Shown here piece by piece: positions 32,145 through 37,760 of a stretch of DNA of 37,760 nucleotides (its first letter is position 1; the number at the start of each line of letters is the position of its first letter). Where the stretch lies: the NCBI RefSeq assembly GCF_042652985.1, contig NZ_JBHSHQ010000012.1:1-37760 (forward strand), written 5' to 3'. This DNA is from Ruoffia tabacinasalis. Its GTDB lineage: Bacteria > Bacillota > Bacilli > Lactobacillales > Aerococcaceae. The notes below the pieces were generated by a model that was not told the DNA's origin, ran no database searches, and saw only the letters and a list, made by a program, of their open reading frames with translations. The translations under genes and the position numbers were made by a program.

Positions 32145-33490
32145 TTAACTCATCACTGCTGTAAAGATTTTCTTGGCGAGGGTCGCAATAGAACTATCTG
32201 ACCAGTAATCTGATAGGACGGTCAATATGTATTGACGCGAGCTTTCAACAATGGCTGTTGAGTGGTTATAATACGGCCACCAAGCCCCAATTTTCTGGAA
32301 GACATTGGTTGCTACTGTGTCTAACTTCGTTTTATCATAATCTGTACGATCTAAAGACAGCATTGCCTGCTGTTGTGGATGTTCATAAATATAAGCCATC
32401 ACTTTATTGATTTCGCGCGGTATCATATTACGTGTATAGCTTGGCGCACCATATACTTCTTTCGTAAAGCGGTTGAAATCAGCTTTATCACGGTAACCTA
32501 CATAATGCAGTAACATGTTACTACCTAAATTATCTGAATTGACAATCATACGATTCAAGACATCCCACAAGGTATACGTTTTATTCTGATAGTTCTCATA
32601 TTGAATCGTTCCACTACCGCCCCAAGCATATGACTCCGCATAATTATAAATACTTGGTGTATACTTCAAGGGCATATCCCAAGATAGATTGCCTTTCTCA
32701 ACTTGCTCCAGAGTGTAAGCAACTAGAACAATTTTCGGTATGGAGGCCCCATATATAGCTGTATCACCGTTTAAAGACGCCATTCTTAAGTCATCTTCGA
32801 CTAAACTTTCATAGAAGACATGAATTGGCGAATTTTTATATTGGTTTAATACTGCTTGAACTGCCATATGAGTTCCCGTTAACGTCCCTTCTGGTAAATT
32901 AGGATCAGTTGGATTCGTTGGCGACGTTGGGGCCGTTTTAGTTGGATCCGTGACAATTAAACAATCGCCAGAATAAATATAATTTGAAGTCAAATTATTC
33001 CATGATTTTAATTTATTGACTGTGATATTGTTCTGATTAGCAATTAACCATAAGTATTCACCAGATTTAACCGTGTGGTATTTGGCTGCTGGCTTTGTGG
33101 GTTCAACAGGTTTTTCTGGTTCTTCGGGCTTAGTGGGTTCAGTTGGCTCTTTAGGTTCTTCAGGCTTAACTGGTTTTTTAGGTTCTGGCTTAACTGGAGT
33201 GGTTACTTGAGCTGGATCTGTTACGGCTAATTTATCACCTGCATAAATATAATTGCTAGTTAACTGGTTCCAAGATTTTAATTGATTCACTGTAATCCCG
33301 TGTTGAGTCGCAATTTTCCATAAATAGCCTCCAGACTTCACGGTGTAATAAGTTGTTGTCGGTGTCTCTGGAGTGGATGGATTAGGCGACGGTGTCTCGG
33401 GTTTTGTTTCGACTGGTTGCTCAGGCTGTGTCGGTGACGGTGTCGTACTCGTTTTCGATACAATAAAGCGATCGCCTGAGTAGTTGAGTT
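32145..33490 (-). pseudogene. 5'-truncated LysM / class A beta-lactamase-like serine hydrolase
   Basis: The readable part carries, from the N side, the tail of a LysM repeat (LNYSGDRFIV), a Thr/Pro linker, a complete LysM (YTVKSGGYLWKIATQ ... YIYAGDKL), a Pro/Glu/Lys-rich spacer, a second complete LysM (YHTVKSGEYLWLIANQ ... YIYSGDCL) and a catalytic domain. The latter has SIPK (S-x-x-K nucleophile motif), SDN and KIG in place of the usual KTG triad. Such proteins resemble class A beta-lactamases or wall-anchored D,D-peptidase-like enzymes. A TAA interrupts the frame at about 33491, inside the first LysM. The only usable start (GTG, 33339-33341) lies inside a LysM without an RBS. The signal peptide is therefore missing and the gene is very likely dead. 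Confidence 0.8.
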
Positions 33491-33835
33491 TTTAGATCTG
33501 TTTGCTTTTTTTTAAAAAAAAGTAATGACGACATTAAGATAACAGCATTTGTTCATTTTCTTGAATAACACCAAAAGCCACCAGCTCTCATAGAAATGTG
33601 AATGAGCACTGGTGACTTTTTTTGAGTTTTTCTATCTTAATTGGATCTTTATTCCATGACATCGATTCTTTACAGAATTTCCTTCCACAAAAAACAATTA
33701 GTCTCTTGCCTCGGCATGATCCCGGAAAGTTTCAGCCGCAGCTAAATTAAATTAACCCGGTCTGGTGCTATTATATAACCTAAACCAAATGTGATTGAAA
33801 TATTGGATGTGGACAAATTGGAAGAGTAAAGATAT
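33491..33835. other. intergenic debris with two C-terminal coding scraps
   Basis: Two short frames end like proteins but have no beginnings. Minus strand 33698-33751 reads NLAAAETFRDHAEARD then stop. Plus strand 33779-33829 reads PKPNVIEILDVDKLEE then stop. Neither is identified. Together with a plus-strand terminator at 33576-33624 they suggest remains of deleted genes. Confidence 0.35.
33576..33624 (+). terminator. terminator without an intact gene upstream
   Basis: AGCCACCAG (33576-33584) pairs with CTGGTGACT (33609-33617), with an inner CTCAT/ATGAG stem, then TTTTTTT. No plus-strand gene precedes it, which fits a deletion. Confidence 0.7.
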
Positions 33836-34549
33836 TTATTTGAGTTGTTCCATTAATAAACGCCCACCCACTTCCAACTCAGTCAATGAACAACTTTTCA
33901 ATTGAGCCACATAGGCTTGAATTCGTAAGATTTCATCAGGCCAAGATGGCGTACCATTGACCCACTCTAGGGCAGTAGGGCCATCGGTTTCAAATAATAA
34001 CTGCTGTGTTGGAATAAGATTAATCAGCTGATCGGTCAAGGTTGAATGCCCTGCATCAACAGAAATCGTAAAGAAACAGCCTAGCTCTAAATAATCAGTC
34101 ACCAAGTCCAAAGGACCACTATACCAGTGAATAATTTGACCATGTAATTGGTGCTTTTTTAGCAAGGCAAGTACTTCTTTTTCAGCTCCTTTTGTATGGA
34201 TATTGCAGATTTTTTGGTGCTTTTTTGCCTCCGCTAGAAAGTATTCAAAAACTTCCAATTGACGAGGGTAAGCCGCTGTATCTTCTGCCCAGTGAAAGTC
34301 TAAACCAATTTCACCAATAAAATCACAATCCTGAATGTATGGTTCAATATTGTCTAAAGATGTAGTTGGGGTCACCTTCCAAGGATGAATTCCGAATCCC
34401 TTTAAGATGAGTGGATGGTCTGGAATGGATTGATAGTCAGACACCGACTCACTAACCGCTAAAGTTGTCATGTTTAAGCCTTCAATGTCCGCCAACGCCT
34501 TCTCCAGCGATGGATAATGACTGAGGTGATCATGGGCATTTATTCTCAT
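33836..34549 (-). CDS. TatD-like metal-dependent hydrolase in a thiamine-regulated operon
   Basis: 237 residues. TatD/amidohydrolase-fold landmarks: N-terminal NAHDHLSH (usually DxHxH; here H-D-H), GIHPW, GEIGLDFHW, NIHTKGAEKE, IIHWYSGP and LFETDGPTALEW (the E-T-D-x-P motif). TatD proteins are metal-dependent DNases or hydrolases of poorly defined substrate; this one deviates in the first metal motif and is short. Its ATG overlaps the thiT stop by four bases (ATGA), so it is translationally coupled to a thiamine transporter gene behind a TPP riboswitch. A role in salvaging a thiamine-related compound is possible but inferred. Confidence 0.8.
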   Translation of the reverse strand: MRINAHDHLSHYPSLEKALADIEGLNMTTLAVSESVSDYQSIPDHPLILKGFGIHPWKVTPTTSLDNIEPYIQDCDFIGEIGLDFHWAEDTAAYPRQLEVFEYFLAEAKKHQKICNIHTKGAEKEVLALLKKHQLHGQIIHWYSGPLDLVTDYLELGCFFTISVDAGHSTLTDQLINLIPTQQLLFETDGPTALEWVNGTPSWPDEILRIQAYVAQLKSCSLTELEVGGRLLMEQLK

Positions 34550-35109
34550 GCCAATTCACCGACAAATAATTGCCGTGCTTGCCGGTATAGAAGCAATAAA
34601 GCTAGACCAGCAATTACTGTTGTGACAACGACAGACCCACCATTAAACACAAAGGAATAAAAGCCAACAGACCAACCTTCTGGAGCAAACCGGCCCCAAT
34701 AATAAACCCCAGTAATAAAGTGCCAGAAGTAACGAGCTAGAGTCCCGATAAAAGTACTCAAAAAGATATAATAAGTTGCTTTCCTCTGATTTCCCGAAGC
34801 GGTTGCCTGTTGAAGTGCCGGAGCCACAAGTCCAGCTAGCCCATTAAAAGCAAAAGCTACCGGATAATCTAACACCACTTGCACAGGATGGATAATTGAA
34901 GCTCCACCTAGAATAATCGTCAGTAAACCCCATAAAAGCCCAGTAAAGATCCCTGCTTTCCATCCTCGACGCAGACAAAATAACGTAATGGGAATCGAGC
35001 CTAAAGCGATATCAAAGCCCGTTCCTTCGATAGGAAACAGTGAGATAATAAAGGCCAAAGTCGCAATCAACCCAGCCTCTATATAAACAGTTAACGAATT
35101 TTTTTGCAT
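34546..35109 (-). CDS. thiT: thiamine ECF transporter substrate-binding subunit ThiT
   Basis: 187 residues with six hydrophobic segments, the size of ECF S-components. The signature YFWHFITGVYYWG matches the ThiT thiamine-binding segment with its Trp, His and Tyr/Trp residues; AFAFNGLAG is also typical. ThiT works with the shared EcfA, EcfA' and EcfT module, which is not in the window. Start: the frame is open to 35259, but that region is the riboswitch; ATG 35107-35109 follows AAAGGGGG by 7 nt. It is the first gene of a thiT-tatD-like operon and is controlled by the TPP riboswitch just upstream. Confidence 0.92.
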   Translation of the reverse strand: MQKNSLTVYIEAGLIATLAFIISLFPIEGTGFDIALGSIPITLFCLRRGWKAGIFTGLLWGLLTIILGGASIIHPVQVVLDYPVAFAFNGLAGLVAPALQQATASGNQRKATYYIFLSTFIGTLARYFWHFITGVYYWGRFAPEGWSVGFYSFVFNGGSVVVTTVIAGLALLLLYRQARQLFVGELA

Positions 35110-35114
35110 AAAAA

Positions 35115-35139
35115 TACCCCCTTTGATACACAAAGGAGG
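35115..35139 (-). promoter_or_regulatory. hairpin that can hide the thiT ribosome binding site
   Basis: On the minus strand CCTCCTTTG (complement of 35131-35139) pairs over nine bases with CAAAGGGGG (complement of 35117-35125), which is the thiT Shine-Dalgarno. It is followed by TATTTTT, so it could act as SD sequesterer, terminator or both. A CTTAAG-AAGA-CTTAAG hairpin lies directly upstream (35140-35155) and may be the competing fold. Confidence 0.65.
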
Positions 35140-35159
35140 CTTAAGTCTTCTTAAGTCTG

Positions 35160-35246
35160 CAATCCCTCCGCACGTACTAACGTGATCAGGTAATAAGAGT
35201 CCCGGCATACATCCAGTCTCAGTCACTCTAGTGACTCCCCTTTGCT
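35160..35246 (-). promoter_or_regulatory. TPP riboswitch (THI element)
   Basis: The minus strand carries the conserved blocks in order: GGGG then a GTCAC/AGTGAC stem, CTGAGA, TACCTGAT with a following stem CACGT..ACGTG, and CGGAGGGA. These are the pyrimidine- and pyrophosphate-sensing helices of the TPP aptamer. It lies in the leader of thiT, so thiamine pyrophosphate should shut down uptake. Confidence 0.92.
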
Positions 35247-35254
35247 TAGATGCT

Positions 35255-35283
35255 ATCATAGCTCATTAAAAAAGCGGTGTCAA
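35255..35283 (-). promoter_or_regulatory. sigma-A-type promoter of the thiT operon
   Basis: On the minus strand: perfect -35 TTGACA (complement of 35278-35283), 17-bp spacer, -10 TATGAT (complement of 35255-35260). The transcript would start near 35247, at the edge of the TPP aptamer. Confidence 0.8.
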
Positions 35284-35350
35284 CCCCGATGTTTTATAGC
35301 TCCCTCCAATTGATGATACATATAAAGATTGTGGCGTTTTCTATGGATAA

Positions 35351-35859
35351 ATTAGTAAGATCCTTTTCTTTAATGATGAGATATTTAATTTGATGGATGA
35401 TATGAATTTAAATGATGCCTACTTCAGGACAATTAATGAATCAATGGGGTTTACTGATATTGAACACTATTTGCTAAATAAAGGTGGGTACACAAGCTGA
35501 TTGCATTCAAACCAGAGTCAACACTAAATACAGAAACAATAAGAATGTACGAAGCAAATCGAATGGAAGTCATCAGACAGTTTTCTTATGAAAGTGAGCG
35601 AAACTATACTTTGGACATGGTGTTGTCAATCAATGGCATTCCCATGGTTGCTTTGGAACTAAAAAACCAACTGACAGGACAAACTGTTGATGATGCAAAA
35701 AATCAGTACATCAAAAATAGAAATCCAAGAGAGAAGTGTTTTCAATCCAACAAACGCTTCTAGGTCTACTTTGCTGTTGATTTGTATGAGGCATGGATGA
35801 CAACAAGACTAGCAAAAGAGAAAACTTACTTTCTTCCTTTAAATCAAGCTCACTGCTAG
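35351..35859 (+). pseudogene. hsdR: type I restriction HsdR N-terminal fragment, frameshifted and interrupted
   Basis: Two frames join to give an HsdR-like N-terminus. 35351-35500 reads ...AYFRTINESMGFTDIEHY and ends at TGA. From 35488 the +1 frame continues KLIAFKPESTLNTETIR, RMEVIRQFSYES, TLDMVLSINGIPM, VALELKNQLTGQTVDDAKNQ, then an in-frame TAG (35761-35763), after which VYFAVDLYEAWMTTRLAKEK and TYFLPLN continue. E-L-K-N with L-T-G-Q and M-T-T-R-L..T-x-F-L-P are the nuclease-domain landmarks of HsdR. The helicase and C-terminal two-thirds of the protein are missing, as are hsdM and hsdS. Clearly a dead fragment. Confidence 0.85.
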
Positions 35860-35862
35860 TTC

Positions 35863-36045
35863 GTGAAAATTCAAGTCCCTTACCACATCGTCCAAGGCGA
35901 CCGCGATGTGATTACCTCAACCAAGCAACTCACTGCCATCCTTGAACAAGTAGATAATGACCACATAAGCCTTGAGATTATCCCCGACAATTCCCACTTC
36001 CCGAGTGTAGAGACCATACAGAAGTTGGTGGGGGAGTTTGAGTGA
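35863..36045 (+). pseudogene. alpha/beta-hydrolase C-terminal fragment
   Basis: About 60 codons in frame with the HsdR fragment and directly after its final TAG. They read VPYHIVQGDRDVITSTKQL ... EIIPDNSHFPSVET. The pattern VQGDxDxIT ... DNSHFP matches the catalytic Asp and His end of alpha/beta-hydrolases (proline iminopeptidase-like). The nucleophile part is missing, so the fragment cannot be active. It is joined to the HsdR scrap near 35850 by a deletion or recombination junction. Confidence 0.65.
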
Positions 36046-36102
36046 GTTGGGGAAATGGGCGGTGTTGTCGTATTTGGAAAATAGTAAGAAGGAGTGTATA
36101 AG

Positions 36103-36354
36103 GTGAATATTAAACCAATATCAGACCATAGAAATTACAGTCAGCTTCTTGAAGAAGTCTCAGTCGGGAATCCGGTCTATCTATCAAAAGATAACTGCCC
36201 AAAATACTTAATATTAGCTATTGAGGACTTCGAAGAAATTGAACGAACTAAAGCCACGTTGCTCTTACTTCTTGGATTACAAAGAGGTGAGCAGTCAGGA
36301 GATATAGATGGTTGGTTAGCTCATGAAAAAATGCGAAAAGAATTTGGGTCCTAG
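36103..36354 (+). CDS. Phd/YefM-family antitoxin-like protein, no toxin adjacent
   Basis: 83 residues from GTG 36103, chosen because AAGGAG (36089-36094) is 8 nt upstream; GTG 36094 overlaps the RBS. The N-terminal part (NIKPISDHRNYSQLLEEVSV, then NPVYLSKDNCPKYLILAIED) has the fold pattern of Phd/YefM antitoxins, which bind operator DNA through the N-terminus and a toxin through the C-terminus. The tail (GDIDGWLAHEKMRKEFG) resembles the toxin-binding end of RelB/DinJ-like pairs. A terminator follows at once, so no toxin gene is linked. Orphan remnant or free antitoxin. Confidence 0.7.
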   Translation: MNIKPISDHRNYSQLLEEVSVGNPVYLSKDNCPKYLILAIEDFEEIERTKATLLLLLGLQRGEQSGDIDGWLAHEKMRKEFGS

Positions 36355-36360
36355 CTGCAA

Positions 36361-36399
36361 CCAAAAACCCCTCACTTCACAGTGAGGGGTTTCTTTTAT
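36361..36399. terminator. bidirectional terminator
   Basis: ACCCCTCACT (36367-36376) and AGTGAGGGGT (36381-36390) form a perfect 10-bp stem with TTTCTTTT on the plus side and TTTTTGG on the minus side. It can serve both the antitoxin gene and the minus-strand PTS fragment. Confidence 0.9.
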
Positions 36400-36407
36400 T
36401 ACCTATC

Positions 36408-36500
36408 CTACTCCTCCGTCCCAAGAATTTGATTAATTTCTTGGCTATAGAGATCTGATTTTCCACCATAGATGGCTTGGATACCGTTTTTACACCAGTA
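36408..36500 (-). pseudogene. probable C-terminal scrap of a PTS EIIB domain
   Basis: The minus strand reads KNGIQAIYGGKSDLYSQEIN then QILGTEE and TAG (36408-36410). The G-x-Q-A-I-Y-G-x-K pattern followed by an amphipathic helix resembles the end of the EIIB domain of glucose/maltose-type PTS permeases. A terminator sits directly after it in the right orientation. The frame stays open past 36500 into DNA that on the other strand is clearly the type ISP gene, so the true junction is near 36490-36510. Identification is from motif memory only. Confidence 0.4.
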
Positions 36501-37502
36501 GAGGTTGTAGACTTTATCATCTATTCTGTAGAAGATGCACTACAGAAACATTTAGGTAAATCCCTGTCTGATAGAAATGTAAATGTTCTGGATCCTTTTA
36601 CAGGAACGGGGACATTCATTACTCGTCTTCTATGATCAGGAATAATTAAGAAAGAAGACTTGTTATATAAATACACTAATGAAATTTATGCGAATGAAAT
36701 CGTGTTGTTGAGCTACTATATAGCCACAATTAATATTGAAGAAACATTCAAAGATGTAAGTGGTATAGAAGAATATCATCCATTTGAAGGAATTGTTTTA
36801 ACCGATACGTTTGAATCAACTGAACTAGAAGAAATTCTTGATGATGACTTGTTTGATGATAATAATAGACGATTGCAAAAGCAATTAAACACTTCAGTGA
36901 CTGTCATCATGGGAAATCCACCTTATTCTGTTGGACAATCTAATGCCAATGATAATAATAAAAATAAAAAATATGAAAATATAGATAGACGCATTGAGAA
37001 TACATATTCAAAACATACAACTCCGGTATTAAAAAGGAGTCTTTATGATTCTTACATTAAGGCTTTCCGCTGGGCGTCTGATAGAATTGGAACCTATGGT
37101 GTTATAGGATTTGTGACTCCAAATTCTATTAATGATAAAGGTAGTATGGCTGGCTTTAAGAAGGTTATTAATGAAAAATTTAATCATATATATACATATA
37201 ACCTGATTGGAGCTATCAAAGGGAAAATAGGAGATGATGCATTAAAAGAAGGTGGAAGTGTTTTCGATATTATGATAGGAACGGCAATAACGATATTAGT
37301 AAAAGATAATACCGATGAAAATACAGTTAATTATTTTGAGGTTGCTTCATATCAGAGTAAAGAAGAGAAATTAGAAAGTATTAAAACTTTACAATCAATT
37401 AATAATTGTTTATGGCAATATAAAAGTACAGAAGATTGCAACGAAAAAGTACATAGCCTAGCAATAAAAAAAGGCCTTGTTAGCCTCCCAATAATCCTCT
37501 AA
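36489..37502 (+). pseudogene. type ISP restriction-modification enzyme, internal methylase fragment
   Basis: The fragment starts abruptly at TPVEVVDFII, continues to SAM-binding motif I DPFTGTGTFITRLL, meets an in-frame TGA (36633-36635), and resumes as SGIIKKEDLLYKYTNEIYA (an acidic N-E motif) and GNPPYSVG, the catalytic NPPY motif of gamma-class adenine methyltransferases. The order matches the methylase part of single-polypeptide type ISP enzymes (LlaGI/LlaBIII-like), which are about 1500 residues with a nuclease and helicase before and a target-recognition domain after. Both are missing here; the 3' side runs into the IS21 element at about 37400-37480. Inactive. Confidence 0.8.
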
Positions 37503-37760
37503 AGTTTAAGTTACGACGCTTAACTTGGAGGTAGAAAAGGATGCTAACAATGACCGATATTAATACTATCAAAAATCTACGGAATAATCACGATAAATCA
37601 ATTAATGAAATTGCTAATACATTAGATATTAATTGGCGTACTGCTAAAAAGTATGCCGATAATGCCATCCTCCCTGGAGAAAAGAGTACAAAAAAATCAG
37701 GGATGATGTACGATGAAGAATGGGGAGACATCGTCTCCTTGTGGTTAGAAGAAGACTATC
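37478..37760 (+). mobile_element. IS21-family insertion sequence, left end (partial)
   Basis: An IstA-like gene begins at 37541. A candidate left terminus starts at TGTTAGCC (37478-37485), but the exact end is not proven. Between them lies an inverted repeat, AAGTTTAAG (37502-37510) and CTTAACTT (37519-37526). The element interrupts the type ISP remnant. The istB gene and right end are beyond the window. Confidence 0.6.
37541..37760 (+). CDS. istA: IS21-family transposase IstA, N-terminal part
   Basis: 73 complete codons run off the window. The start ATG 37541 is 9 nt after TTGGAGG; a second in-frame ATG is at 37550. The N-terminus has a helix-turn-helix of the type seen in IstA: IKNLRNNHDKSINEIANTL followed by INWRTAKKYAD, the typical N/W-R-T-x-K-K-Y-A recognition helix, then SGMMYDEEWGDIV. 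IstA catalyses IS21 transposition with its ATPase helper IstB; the DDE domain is not in view. Confidence 0.82.
   Translation, partial: MLTMTDINTIKNLRNNHDKSINEIANTLDINWRTAKKYADNAILPGEKSTKKSGMMYDEEWGDIVSLWLEEDY

Noticed and set aside
33339..33341. GTG as a true start of an intact LysM protein
   Set aside because: No RBS, lies inside a LysM motif, and related coding sequence continues upstream to a stop.
1..37760. tRNA or rRNA genes
   Set aside because: No cloverleaf-like segment with T-loop GTTCGA pattern and no rRNA-like sequence was seen on either strand.

Overview
The window looks like a chromosome segment of a low-GC Gram-positive bacterium of the order Lactobacillales. Evidence: AT-rich sequence, strong AAGGAGG-type ribosome binding sites, many GTG/TTG starts, a WalRK system with both WalH and WalI, a two-TM WalK, a KtrAB-type potassium system, and HtrA and RlmH close together. 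The style recalls Aerococcaceae/Carnobacteriaceae, but that is an impression and cannot be settled from the sequence alone. Both edges are mobile DNA: the 3' end of an IS30-family transposase at the left, the 5' end of an IS21-family element at the right.

Layout. 1-3744: IS30 end, then three minus-strand genes (a GT39-like membrane glycosyltransferase that seems to start at ATT, and two paralogous two-domain VOC proteins, one with a signal peptide). 3913-12765: a plus-strand housekeeping and cell-wall block with lemA, an unknown gene, ddl, murF, cshA, acpS-alr and a metallo-beta-lactamase-fold hydrolase. 12792-13001: first array of a 42-bp palindromic repeat. 13060-18709: a CbpA-like c-di-AMP receptor (minus strand), a CorC/HlyC-type CBS membrane protein, trmR, a HAD phosphatase and an L,D-transpeptidase. 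18754-28811: the wal region (walR, walK, walH, walI, a DUF2207 gene, walJ, htrA). It is cut up by intrinsic terminators and by two more arrays of the same repeat; walK is preceded by a 19-codon ORF that overlaps its start. 28843-29162: eleven DnaA-box-like 9-mers, seven of them exact to TTATNCACA, with no dnaA in the window. 29220-31853: ktrB-ktrA (minus) and rlmH.

31854-37760 is an accessory zone of gene decay. It holds a 5'-truncated LysM/class-A-type serine hydrolase, coding scraps, an intact thiT-tatD-like pair behind a TPP riboswitch, broken restriction-modification genes (type I HsdR N-terminus; type ISP methylase part), an alpha/beta-hydrolase scrap, an orphan Phd/YefM-like antitoxin and a probable PTS EIIB tail, ending in the IS21 element.

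How the genes work together. Most intact genes serve the envelope. Alr makes D-Ala, Ddl makes D-Ala-D-Ala, MurF adds it to the wall precursor, the L,D-transpeptidase remodels the wall, and WalRK with WalH/WalI would tune wall metabolism. CbpA and KtrAB fit the link between c-di-AMP and potassium. The points most worth a second look are the dispersed 42-bp hairpin repeats beside terminators, the DnaA-box cluster, the split walR/walK arrangement with its coupled mini-ORF, and the riboswitch-controlled TatD-like gene.
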